Of a stretch of 64,000 bases of DNA, positions 1-7,957 are shown one piece after another (position 1 is the stretch's first letter; each line of letters starts with the position of its first letter). The stretch lies in IMG/VR virus record IMGVR_UViG_3300009128_001633, positions 31,857 through 95,856 of that record; one strand, written 5' to 3'. Source of the stretch: a virus. The position numbers were made by a program, and so were the translations under genes. The notes beneath the pieces are model-generated. The model was not told the DNA's origin and did not search any database. It saw only the letters and a program-made list of their open reading frames with translations.

Positions 1-318
1 ATTAATACCGCAATTATTACCAATCCTAGTATCTCCTTCACAATTAACTAATCCTCCTACATAAGTATTGTTCCCTATTATGGTACGAGGAAGGATGATT
101 GAATTATGACCTATGAATACTTTGTTTCCAAACTTACATCCTCCGTAAATAACACAACCAGATGAAAGTCTACACCAATCACCCAACTCAATTCTTCCAT
201 TTAATGGAAGTATATCCACAAAAGATACAGTTTCATCTATCGAAACATTATCGCCAACTTTCAAGTAGTTACGTTCAATTAGATGTTTGAATTTTTCTGG
301 TATTTTCGGAACTAACAC
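1..318 (-). CDS. Hexapeptide-repeat acyltransferase, partial (runs off the left edge)
   Basis: Translating the minus strand through the window edge gives a beta-helix protein with repeated hexapeptides such as IELGDW, CKFGNK and TIIGNN, typical of left-handed beta-helix acetyltransferases that acylate sugars. I chose a GTG start at 318 because GAAGGAG lies 8 bases upstream and the protein then opens MLVPKIPEKF. The start overlaps the end of the upstream helix-turn-helix gene. The C-terminus lies outside the window, so length and active-site residues cannot be judged. It is one of three such enzymes in this sugar-modification region. Confidence 0.75.
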   Translation of the reverse strand, partial: MLVPKIPEKFKHLIERNYLKVGDNVSIDETVSFVDILPLNGRIELGDWCRLSSGCVIYGGCKFGNKVFIGHNSIILPRTIIGNNTYVGGLVNCEGDTRIGNNCGIN

Positions 319-844
319 TTCCGCTACTCCTTCTTTCTCTAACACTAACAATACTAAAAACAGCTGGTTTTGAGATATGTACTAATTTAGCTAATTGTCC
401 ATAAGAAAAACCCATTTTCTTTCTCAGAATATATATCTCATCTTTTTGTTTTTTATTTAATTTCCATGTTGCTTTATTACTAACACGAAATCTATTTTTA
501 GAATAAAAATAATTTTTTGTACTCTTCACTGGACCAACACTTTTTTCTTTAACTCTGCTGAGTAAATGTTTTATCCGATCATATATTTCCCTTATTTCTC
601 TAAGTGCTTTATTATAAGAAGGATCGTTAACACCTAAACTGTTATGTATTTTCATAACCTTTTTTCTATACAACCAATCTGCCCAACTTAATTGTTCGCC
701 AATACATAACTTGTCATCTATATTAACAACTTCTTCTTCAAGAGCACCTAATGCGACAAAACACTTTTTCTTATTTAATGACTTTCTAACAACACTATAT
801 TTAACTTTCTTAGAAGGAAGTAGAGTATCCATATTATATACCAT
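275..844 (-). CDS. Helix-turn-helix protein of unknown role
   Basis: A 189-residue basic protein. Residues about 130-168 (KLNKKQKDEIYILRKKMG, then SYGQLAKLVHISKPAVFSI) form a plausible helix-turn-helix. The middle is a charged helical region (KALREIREIYDRIKHLLSR). There is no HNH or GIY-YIG motif, so I do not call it a homing endonuclease. It starts inside the 3' end of the upstream glycosyltransferase gene. No good ribosome binding site precedes either candidate ATG (844 or 832), which suggests coupling. It is an odd DNA-binding-like protein inside a sugar-transfer operon and could be a small inserted gene or a regulator. Confidence 0.6.
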   Translation of the reverse strand: MVYNMDTLLPSKKVKYSVVRKSLNKKKCFVALGALEEEVVNIDDKLCIGEQLSWADWLYRKKVMKIHNSLGVNDPSYNKALREIREIYDRIKHLLSRVKEKSVGPVKSTKNYFYSKNRFRVSNKATWKLNKKQKDEIYILRKKMGFSYGQLAKLVHISKPAVFSIVSVRERRSSGSVSSENTRKIQTSN

Positions 845-1739
845 ATACAGATTTTAATTTATCACCAATAGCTTTATAACTATGGTGATTTTCAACCCAT
901 AATCTAGTGTTTTTCTTGCATGAAAGTAGCTCCGAATTATTGAATTTAAGAAATTCTTTTAAGACACTTCTTAGTTCATTAATGTTATTAGCCACAATCA
1001 ACTCAGGATTATTATTGTATTCTCTAACATATCTATTGTAACTATTAAAATTAGTTATTACTAATTTTCCAAGAGCAGCAGCTTCTAACGCAGACACACC
1101 CCATTCACCTAATCTCATCTGCTCTATATAAATATCACATTCATTAACTCTTTCCATTTGCTCCTTCCAAGTAACTCTTTCTATAGAAAACCTGTATATG
1201 AATCTGCTTGCAACATCTCTATTGTGCTTTAATTCACTTATTGCTTTATTAACTATATTTGAACCTTTCGTATCAGCAGAAGATGGATAATGACCTACAA
1301 TTATTTTTTCACCTTCATTGAAGGAATAATCAGGCTTAATAGCTTCAATGTCTACAGCAGGAAGAACCCACTTCTCATTCTTGGCTCCCCTACCTAACAG
1401 ATCACCAGTTTGTATTAATGTTCTTTCTACAATGGGATTAAATACAGCATTTACTTTAGCAGGATTATCTCTATAGTGACCACCACCATGAAAAACAAAC
1501 ACTCTTTTTTTAGATAAATCAATACCGGTATCTATATAACTACTATGCATAAATTGTATAATGTCTGCTTCCTCAGCATAGTGTCTAACGTTTTCTAATG
1601 CAAAAGCTTTGTTTGGGTATTTATAGTAGTTAGGAGATTTACCCAACATTACAGCATCAACGCCAACTTTCTGTAGACACATGGAAAATGTGTACCCCAA
1701 ATTAGCCCAATCATTTTTTGCAAGTAACAAAACTCTCAT
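834..1739 (-). CDS. Glycosyltransferase, GT4/GT1-like (GT-B fold)
   Basis: A 301-residue protein with an N-terminal Rossmann-like start (MRVLLLAKNDWANLG) and the C-terminal signature of GT-B retaining transferases: an acidic EQMRLGEWGVSALEAAALGK stretch corresponding to the E-x7-E nucleotide-sugar binding motif, followed by LVITNF. I place the start at 1739 rather than 1748 because AGGTGG sits 5 bases upstream and the ATG overlaps the stop of the preceding gene as ATGA. It probably transfers a sugar in the phage glycan pathway. Donor and acceptor cannot be read from the sequence. Confidence 0.8.
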   Translation of the reverse strand: MRVLLLAKNDWANLGYTFSMCLQKVGVDAVMLGKSPNYYKYPNKAFALENVRHYAEEADIIQFMHSSYIDTGIDLSKKRVFVFHGGGHYRDNPAKVNAVFNPIVERTLIQTGDLLGRGAKNEKWVLPAVDIEAIKPDYSFNEGEKIIVGHYPSSADTKGSNIVNKAISELKHNRDVASRFIYRFSIERVTWKEQMERVNECDIYIEQMRLGEWGVSALEAAALGKLVITNFNSYNRYVREYNNNPELIVANNINELRSVLKEFLKFNNSELLSCKKNTRLWVENHHSYKAIGDKLKSVYGI

Positions 1740-2659
1740 TTCATCCACCTCTCACAAACAAGATCTGTGAATTTATCAACCATGACCTTATTATTATAAT
1801 GTTTTCTAACAAATTCCATACCATTATTGGCAATCCACTCACGTTCGTGTTCTTGCTCTAAATAATATAGTATTTTTTTTCTCAAATCATTAAGACCATT
1901 ATAGATAACTAAATGTTTTCCATCAATGTAACCAAATTCTTTAAGATCCTCTGGTTTATCAGCTAATAAGAAAGATCCACAAGCCATCACTTCAGTATAT
2001 TTTCTACTTAGTGATCCAAAAATATTATTACTTGTGACAACTATCCTTGAATAATTAATATCATCAACATATTGACTAACTGTTGTTTTATTACGTTTAT
2101 AAGATACATTCATGGTTGATAACATATCCAACAACTTAGCTCTTAATGGATACACATCATCACGAATTGTGTATCTTGCACAAACATCATACTCTTTAAA
2201 AAAATTAAGTCTCTTTCTAAACACCTTAGTATTTACAGAAAATGGCATCAAAAAAGATTCTCTGCAAGCACCACATTCAACAACATATTTTCCCATATAT
2301 GACACTGGAACAAATGCTAAATCATATTTACTTCTTTCCATATATTCTTGATATTGCGGCTGACATCCTCTATAATTACCCTTCGGTGGAAAATAATCAA
2401 CAAGATAAATAAGTTTAGGTATAGTGACCTTATCCATATCTATTTCAAATGGCATTCTGAACCCATACTTAAATATAATATCAGGCTTATATTGGCTAAC
2501 AACATCTGTAATTGGCCTGTTTTCATCATAACCATCTCTAAGTGGACCCCACCATATAACCTCATGATATTTTGCAAACTCACTTACAAAATAGTGATGA
2601 CCAAGCAAATTCTGTTTCCCAACCTTCAACATATCTCTTACAATTAACAATATTCTCAT
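1736..2659 (-). CDS. Glycosyltransferase of the CgeB/Glyco_trans_1_2 type
   Basis: 307 residues. The C-terminal half has the pattern of CgeB-like glycosyltransferases: SRKYTEVMACGSFLLADK followed by a DLKEFGYIDGKHLVIYNG segment, with the conserved late motif (NNGMEFVRKHYNNKVMVDKF). The N-terminal half has MRILLIVRD and DIIFKYGFRMP. The start overlaps the upstream methyltransferase stop as ATGA. The fold and role follow from family resemblance. The substrate is unknown. Confidence 0.8.
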   Translation of the reverse strand: MRILLIVRDMLKVGKQNLLGHHYFVSEFAKYHEVIWWGPLRDGYDENRPITDVVSQYKPDIIFKYGFRMPFEIDMDKVTIPKLIYLVDYFPPKGNYRGCQPQYQEYMERSKYDLAFVPVSYMGKYVVECGACRESFLMPFSVNTKVFRKRLNFFKEYDVCARYTIRDDVYPLRAKLLDMLSTMNVSYKRNKTTVSQYVDDINYSRIVVTSNNIFGSLSRKYTEVMACGSFLLADKPEDLKEFGYIDGKHLVIYNGLNDLRKKILYYLEQEHEREWIANNGMEFVRKHYNNKVMVDKFTDLVCERWMK

Positions 2660-3243
2660 TTTTTTATAAATAACCTTGTGCGTAGTTTTAATCTTCTAAA
2701 AACACTATTAAATTCATGTGCATAGAATCCAAACAATATTTTTCTCACTTCATCAGCATAATTATTAAACACTTCAGTTTCCCAATCATGAACACCGAGC
2801 ATATCCCCAGATTTTAAATATTCAGCATACATAATTATTTCTTTACCTTTATCACCATTATCACAATATAAAAATTTTCTACGAGGATTTGAAAGTAAAG
2901 AAACTAATAATTCATTTTTTTTATTCAAAATATTATCAACTATAAAAACTACATTACTATTAAACCCTTTTTCAACTAATTCAGTAATATCTTCGCTTGT
3001 AACTAACCCTCTGATTTTTTTACTTTCATATATAGAATTATTATCAAAAGAATATAGTAGAATGTTTTCATTACATTCATGCAATAATAAAGTAAACCCT
3101 CCAGTTCCTGTTCCCAATTCTATAATGATTTCAGGATCACGAAGTCTCACAGCATTTCTGATATATTGTTCAACTTCTTTTTCATGACACATTAACGCTT
3201 TCAACTCTGGAAAATATCTACTTTTATAAAAGTTTCTAATCAT
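2656..3243 (-). CDS. SAM-dependent methyltransferase (class I, CmcI-like)
   Basis: 195 residues with motif I IIELGTGTGGFTLLL near residues 40-54, then YSFDNN as the acidic motif II position, and a later YCDNGDKGKEI / SGDMLGVHDWE segment. This layout resembles small-molecule O-methyltransferases and cephalosporin-hydroxylase-like proteins often found in surface-polysaccharide clusters. Sitting among glycosyltransferases and an acyltransferase with ATGA overlaps on both sides, it probably methylates a sugar. A role on protein or lipid cannot be excluded. Confidence 0.75.
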   Translation of the reverse strand: MIRNFYKSRYFPELKALMCHEKEVEQYIRNAVRLRDPEIIIELGTGTGGFTLLLHECNENILLYSFDNNSIYESKKIRGLVTSEDITELVEKGFNSNVVFIVDNILNKKNELLVSLLSNPRRKFLYCDNGDKGKEIIMYAEYLKSGDMLGVHDWETEVFNNYADEVRKILFGFYAHEFNSVFRRLKLRTRLFIKK

Positions 3244-3755
3244 TTTTTCACCATAGATTTAGCTGGAATACCAATAACTATATCACCTTCCTCAACGTTT
3301 TTTATCACAAGTGACATTGCTCCAACAACAGCATTCTCATCAACAACAACTCCTGGCATTATAGTTGACCCTGCACCAATATACGCACCATCGCATATGA
3401 TAGGAGGTAATTGAACACCTTTTACTTTACCTCTTAAAGTCATAACCATTGGACCAATAAAGACATCATTTCCTACAACAGTGCCGTCGGCTATGGATGC
3501 CGACGGCTTCCATTGTATGCGATTACCAAAAGAAGAATCAGTACCGGTTTTACAATAATGATCAATGAAAACATTATTACCTATTTTTGTTCCTTCCTTT
3601 AATAAAACCCAATTTTCTAATGTTACATCATCACCCACAATAACATTTTTTTCTATAACACACCAGCATCCAATCTTAAAATTACTTCCATGCTTAAAAG
3701 TAGGATGTACCGCATTGTTACCATAGCCCTCAACTTCTTTCCAATTTTCTAACAT
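3240..3755 (-). CDS. Left-handed beta-helix (hexapeptide) sugar acetyltransferase
   Basis: 171 residues made almost entirely of hexapeptide turns (KIGCWC, VIVGDD, KIGNNV, VVGNDV), ending with the usual AVVGAMSLVIKNVEEGDIVIGIPAKSM tail of WbbJ/WlbB-type acetyltransferases that use acetyl-CoA. A His lies in the DHYCKTG turn and is a candidate catalytic base. It overlaps the methyltransferase and deacetylase genes on either side. Deacetylase, acetyltransferase and methyltransferase together suggest trimming and capping of amino sugars. The gene contains an unusual GC-rich inverted repeat at 3483-3507. Confidence 0.85.
   Translation of the reverse strand: MLENWKEVEGYGNNAVHPTFKHGSNFKIGCWCVIEKNVIVGDDVTLENWVLLKEGTKIGNNVFIDHYCKTGTDSSFGNRIQWKPSASIADGTVVGNDVFIGPMVMTLRGKVKGVQLPPIICDGAYIGAGSTIMPGVVVDENAVVGAMSLVIKNVEEGDIVIGIPAKSMVKK
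3483..3507. repeat. GC-rich 9-bp inverted repeat inside the acetyltransferase gene
   Basis: GCCGTCGGC (3483-3491) and GCCGACGGC (3499-3507) are perfect inverted copies around a 7-base loop. The surrounding DNA is strongly AT-rich, so a stem of only G/C-containing steps stands out. There is no T-tract on the transcribed (minus) strand, so it is not a classical terminator. Confidence 0.8.
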
Positions 3756-4348
3756 AACGCCCTCCTATATATTAACTTTCTTACAATAAATGCTTCTGCA
3801 TATGCTTTTTCTGCATCTGTAATCAATGATGCCCAATATGCTTCTTTTTTCTTTATTATATTGATTTTTATAGTCTTCCTTTCAATTTGAGATTTAAAAT
3901 GTTTAACAAGTTTTAGTTTTAAATCAAAATCTATTAAACTAAACACATTCGGATGAAAATCATATGCACTACCACTATCATATATGTATGTTGTTATATA
4001 TTTTTTTCTACCAACCGACATGCCTATCCTAGAAGCTCTTATGTGATGTTGATGAGTATCCTTTTTAAATGGGACAAAGATAATATCAGGATGAAGATCA
4101 TCTAATTCCTTTATAACGGAATGATCTTCATCCATACTACAGAATGTAATGATATTAAACCTAGAAAATACATTAGCTTCTAACTGTTCTAAATATCTCT
4201 TCTTAGGATCTCCGGCCAAATCATCATCACTATTAGTTATACCAACAACAACTTTATCACCTCTCATTACATGCATATATAATGTTCCACCACAACTCAT
4301 CTCAGCATCATCGTAATGTGCTCCGACTGCCAATATGGTTTTACTCAT
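3749..4348 (-). CDS. PIG-L/LmbE-family sugar N-deacetylase
   Basis: 199 residues beginning with a clear PIG-L metal motif, AVGAHYDDAEMSCGGT (His11, Asp13, Asp14), the variant of AHPDDE found in N-acetylglucosamine deacetylases. A later KKDTHQHHIRASR segment supplies the second metal-binding histidines. The start at 4348 is chosen over 4366 because GGAGG lies just upstream and the ATG forms an ATGA overlap with the preceding small gene. It probably removes an acetyl group from an amino sugar, possibly for re-acylation by the adjacent beta-helix acyltransferases. Confidence 0.88.
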   Translation of the reverse strand: MSKTILAVGAHYDDAEMSCGGTLYMHVMRGDKVVVGITNSDDDLAGDPKKRYLEQLEANVFSRFNIITFCSMDEDHSVIKELDDLHPDIIFVPFKKDTHQHHIRASRIGMSVGRKKYITTYIYDSGSAYDFHPNVFSLIDFDLKLKLVKHFKSQIERKTIKINIIKKKEAYWASLITDAEKAYAEAFIVRKLIYRRALC

Positions 4349-4539
4349 ACACCCTCCTTCATCCAATCTTTTATTTTTTTATAATCATTTTTAGTCCACT
4401 TTTCTTCTTTAGGATACACACAATATTTCGTACAATCAGGATGCATATCTCTAATGTTCTTCTTGTCTTGCTCGGTCAAAATAACCATCACCGGCTCTTT
4501 CTCTCTATCATAAACTTTATTACCAACTTTTACTTTCAT
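4345..4539 (-). CDS. Small hypothetical protein (64 aa)
   Basis: A charged 64-residue protein (MKVKVGNKVYDREKEPVMVI...) with two cysteines in PDCTKYCVYP. It overlaps the upstream acyltransferase stop by one base and the downstream deacetylase start, so it is embedded in the operon. I do not recognise a named family. The KVYDREKEPVMVILTEQDK part looks like a small phage protein of unknown role. Coding is supported by tight packing and a normal length for such genes. Confidence 0.6.
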   Translation of the reverse strand: MKVKVGNKVYDREKEPVMVILTEQDKKNIRDMHPDCTKYCVYPKEEKWTKNDYKKIKDWMKEGV

Positions 4540-5282
4540 TAGAAGTTATACCCCCCCTCATATGGTTTTTGATATTTTGCTGGTCTACCAAAATAAATCC
4601 CAGGTTTTTCTATATTTTTCATGACTAATGAACCCATTCCGATAATGACATTATCACAAATACTTACACCGTTTTTTATCGCAGTAGTTGCACCTATCCA
4701 ACAATTCTTACCAATTGTAACAGAACCACATATATGAACTGCTCCTGCTATAACTGTATTCTTACCTATGTAGCAATTGTGACCAACATTTGATTGAACA
4801 GCAATTTTGACACCATTTTTTATTATCGTTGAATCCATAGCTGCTCTATGCACTATTGCATGAGCTCCTATTTCAACATTATTACCAATGACAACATTTC
4901 CAACATGTATGAATTGTACTTTGCTTCCATCTGGACAATTAGCAAATTTGAATCCCTCAACACCAAGAACTGCTTTTGGATGTATTCTACAATTATTACC
5001 TATAAAAACAGATTGTATATCGAGTTTCATTCTACTTTTATTTATTTCATTATGTGTTACAGTAAACTCATAATCAGGATCATCAACAAAACAAATGTTA
5101 AGACTTTTATCTAAATTCAAACAGTTTCTCATATTTTTTGGAGCATATATAATAACATCAAACTCTTTACACTTATCTAATAGGTGTAGATAACTAAGAT
5201 CTCTTATGAATGTCATACAGCCATCTCTTGGTTTTAATAATGAACATGTATCAGTGTATTCTTTTTCAACTTTATACATCAT
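4539..5282 (-). CDS. LpxD/NeuD-like beta-helix N-acyltransferase
   Basis: About 247 residues: an N-terminal alpha/beta domain (residues 1-85) followed by a long left-handed beta-helix. The helix begins IGNNCRIHPKAVLG and contains IGNNVEIGAHAIVHR and SNVGHNCYIGKNTVIAG, which match the catalytic-His region of LpxD-type acyltransferases (GHN). It ends YFGRPAKY. LpxD acylates UDP-3-O-acylglucosamine, and related enzymes acylate other UDP-amino sugars. The start at 5282 forms an ATGA overlap with the upstream gene and is preceded by GGGAGGG. Specificity is unknown. Confidence 0.82.
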   Translation of the reverse strand: MMYKVEKEYTDTCSLLKPRDGCMTFIRDLSYLHLLDKCKEFDVIIYAPKNMRNCLNLDKSLNICFVDDPDYEFTVTHNEINKSRMKLDIQSVFIGNNCRIHPKAVLGVEGFKFANCPDGSKVQFIHVGNVVIGNNVEIGAHAIVHRAAMDSTIIKNGVKIAVQSNVGHNCYIGKNTVIAGAVHICGSVTIGKNCWIGATTAIKNGVSICDNVIIGMGSLVMKNIEKPGIYFGRPAKYQKPYEGGYNF

Positions 5283-6028
5283 ACGCCCTCCCATGATAAA
5301 AATTGATTTTTACTTGGTTTGTTGTAACCCATTTTCTCTCTCCAGTATCTACCACGTTTACCATCAACTAATGCATGATCTCCTGGATTGCCATATATGG
5401 CATAATCCCATTTCATAACTAACTGACTAAGGATTGGATCTTTTCTACGAAACTGCTTTTCTGGATTTACATCTCTTCTCATTAGTGGCAAAGCTTCTTT
5501 CATAAAAGATGTTCTTATTAAAGAAGGATTTAGAGAGAACGAATTTCCTGGGCTTTTAGATATACAAAAACCATCATGAACATCAAAAAACAAACCACTA
5601 ACTTCAACTATCCTTTTCGTATATGACTTTAGTTTTCTATTACAAAACCTTATAGAAGCCACACTATTATTTTTTTTCATAATTCGTATTAGACGACTTA
5701 TATCCACATCCCTAAATATTTGCCAATCATCTTCTAAATGAAAAAAATAATCAGATTCAACTTGATTCCATGCCCATATAACTGCGTTAGGGAAAGATGG
5801 CTTTGGTGATATGTTATATATAACATTTTTTCTGTTAAAAAATTTGTAACACATCTCAAGAACAACTTGTGGTATATGATTTTCACCAACAACATCTATA
5901 TTTATAATAAGCCTATAACTACCTTTTTCTTTAAAGACACGTTTAGTAAATGTTTCAAGTGTTCTTTTGACTATTTTGGGACGTATAACAGAAGTCATAG
6001 CTATGTCAATTTTTTTATTCAATTTCAT
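5279..6028 (-). CDS. GT2-like (GT-A fold) glycosyltransferase
   Basis: About 249 residues with DIAMTSVIRPKIVKRTLETF at the N-terminus, typical of GT-A enzymes, and a metal-binding LEDDW motif in YFFHLEDDWQIF. The C-terminal part (RRKDPILSQLVMKWDYAIYGNPG, GKRGRYWREKMGY) resembles a family of phage and metagenomic glycosyltransferases. Candidate starts are ATG 6034 or 6028, and the ribosome binding site is weak at both. The gene overlaps both neighbours, as is usual in this operon. Confidence 0.75.
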   Translation of the reverse strand: MKLNKKIDIAMTSVIRPKIVKRTLETFTKRVFKEKGSYRLIINIDVVGENHIPQVVLEMCYKFFNRKNVIYNISPKPSFPNAVIWAWNQVESDYFFHLEDDWQIFRDVDISRLIRIMKKNNSVASIRFCNRKLKSYTKRIVEVSGLFFDVHDGFCISKSPGNSFSLNPSLIRTSFMKEALPLMRRDVNPEKQFRRKDPILSQLVMKWDYAIYGNPGDHALVDGKRGRYWREKMGYNKPSKNQFLSWEGV

Positions 6029-6812
6029 CTCCATTTCCAAATTGGAATGCTAACTCATTATTGTCACTAAAACAGCACATAGTAGACATTCGCTTATCTA
6101 TCCTTCTAGTAACCCAAGCATCAACAACTTTACCAACATCTATGGACCTACCACCATTTCTACGTATTTCACCACTATAAATCCGGCCTAATTCACCAGA
6201 AGCTAATATCCAAAGATCATAATCATTTGCCTCTTTTCTTATTTCATCTATAATACTATCATATGAAACATCATAATGATTACCAAAAAATCCAGGAATT
6301 AGTTTAACTGTAACAGATCTTGTATGTCTTGATAAAATTCTGTCAACCCTATAATAATTTGATATACAACATATGGAACGATGTCTAATTGTTTCAATTA
6401 GATTATGTCTAGCATTTTCAGCAAATAATAAAATACCCATTTCTGGACTACAAAACTTTCTGTTAATATTAATTCCTATCTCTGAATAAATTTCCTTCCA
6501 TTGAGATAACAATTTCCAATTATCAGGTGATGTTTTGCCTCTTTTTTTATGAGTTTTTTCAATAAAATAGAACTCAGGAGAATCAATATAATCAGCTTCG
6601 TTCGCACTATTTATCCAACTTTTTATTAAATTTTTAAAAAAGAAATGAGGAATGCCCTCCTGTCTACTGGTGGAATAGTCTGTGGTTCCATCTATAAATC
6701 TTTTCATGACCTTTAAACCACCATCATTAAACCTAATCATTGAAAATGGACTCCTAGAAACAATAGCCACTTGAAGATCACGAACAACCTCAGATACAGT
6801 TGACAATTTCAT
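6015..6812 (-). CDS. GT-D-fold-like glycosyltransferase (DUF1792-like)
   Basis: 265 residues. The N-terminal SPFSMIRFNDGGLKVM resembles the SFxRFGDGEL motif of the GT-D family (DUF1792). The C-terminal LWILASGELGRIYSGEIRRN followed by GRSIDVGKVVDAW fits that family's late motif with a conserved Asp-x-Gly. AGGAG lies 7 bases before the ATG at 6812. The assignment rests on motif resemblance only and could be wrong in detail, but the position among sugar-transfer genes agrees with it. Confidence 0.6.
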   Translation of the reverse strand: MKLSTVSEVVRDLQVAIVSRSPFSMIRFNDGGLKVMKRFIDGTTDYSTSRQEGIPHFFFKNLIKSWINSANEADYIDSPEFYFIEKTHKKRGKTSPDNWKLLSQWKEIYSEIGININRKFCSPEMGILLFAENARHNLIETIRHRSICCISNYYRVDRILSRHTRSVTVKLIPGFFGNHYDVSYDSIIDEIRKEANDYDLWILASGELGRIYSGEIRRNGGRSIDVGKVVDAWVTRRIDKRMSTMCCFSDNNELAFQFGNGDEIE

Positions 6813-6821
6813 TTTAAACTC

Positions 6822-7868
6822 CTAAAGCACAGATTCAAATATGGTTTGCATTTTTATAGCATTGTCTTTAACACTACCAATTTTTTCATGCAGTAATTGT
6901 TTTAAATTAGATTTATGATTATTGGCCAAATCCAAATTTTCAGCGTACATAAATATTGAATGAATCGCATCAGGAATGCTTATATAATTAAGTGATGTGA
7001 AATTGTTTATAGCATAATCACTTACACCTGACTTAGTGCAATCTCTAACAACTAAATTACAATTGCATAATCCAGCTTCCATTGGTGGTATATGTAGTCC
7101 TTCAAGTATGGTTGTTGAAAGCCATATATCACACAAAGACATAATTTCGATTTTCTTCTCAAATGTAGGTCTTAAGAAAAACTTAAACGGAATATAAGAT
7201 AAACCATCAACAACTTGAGGCATGAGTGTTTTATCTCCAAATAAAATTAACTCATGTAATAAACCAATTGTTTGAAGATGATAAGCCATTTGCAATATAT
7301 CCATAAACTTTTTTGTATGTTTGTCCATATAATACAAAGCACCAATGGTAACTTTTCCCGTAGGACTTTCAGTCATACCATGCTTTAGACAAGAAAATAT
7401 TTCATCTATAGGTAATCCCGGATATTGAATTTTAGAATCAACAAGACAAACATCATTAAGCATTCTTTTTAACCACTCTGAATTAACAAGAAGATTTAAT
7501 CCTGATTTATATTTTTTAAAAAGTTGCTCCTCTGGATTAGCCCACGTTTCATGTCCCCTTATCCAATAAAACTTATTTTTCATTGATAAATGTGGATAAC
7601 TAACCGTACTTTCCACTGTATTACATCCAGTGGCTACAATTATATCATATTTCGGCCATCTACTAACATCTCTATCTATACCTGTGACAAAATGTTTCAA
7701 ACGTGCAGGTATTTCAAACCAAGTAAATCTATCTGGACTATCTAATAAAATTTTAACACTATGGCTTAATTCATCCAAAGCCATAGCCATTCTTGCTATT
7801 GATTGACTACCTCCATTATTGGCAAGCCCACATGAAACCAAATTGAATGCTATATTAATTCCTGGCAT
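6822..7868 (-). CDS. GT-B glycosyltransferase (GT4/GT1-like)
   Basis: 348 residues starting MPGINIAFNLVSCGLANNGGSQSIARMAMAL, the glycine-rich acceptor-side opening typical of GT4 enzymes, with the middle hinge VTIGALYYMDKHTKKF and the C-terminal donor motif WLSTTILEGLHIPPMEAGLCN (ExxxxxxxE). The start at 7868 is chosen because GGAGGTG lies 7 bases upstream. The 89-base space before it (7869-7957) has no ORF and no clear promoter. Confidence 0.82.
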   Translation of the reverse strand: MPGINIAFNLVSCGLANNGGSQSIARMAMALDELSHSVKILLDSPDRFTWFEIPARLKHFVTGIDRDVSRWPKYDIIVATGCNTVESTVSYPHLSMKNKFYWIRGHETWANPEEQLFKKYKSGLNLLVNSEWLKRMLNDVCLVDSKIQYPGLPIDEIFSCLKHGMTESPTGKVTIGALYYMDKHTKKFMDILQMAYHLQTIGLLHELILFGDKTLMPQVVDGLSYIPFKFFLRPTFEKKIEIMSLCDIWLSTTILEGLHIPPMEAGLCNCNLVVRDCTKSGVSDYAINNFTSLNYISIPDAIHSIFMYAENLDLANNHKSNLKQLLHEKIGSVKDNAIKMQTIFESVL

Positions 7869-7957
7869 AAAATTACACCTCCGCAAAATTACTAAAACAC
7901 TGGCCTTCTCATATTGTGATTAACAATTTCTCAATCCACAATTAACAAGGTTAAAAG

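Noticed and set aside
275-844. Possible homing endonuclease
   Set aside because: A helix-turn-helix is present but no HNH, GIY-YIG or LAGLIDADG motif.
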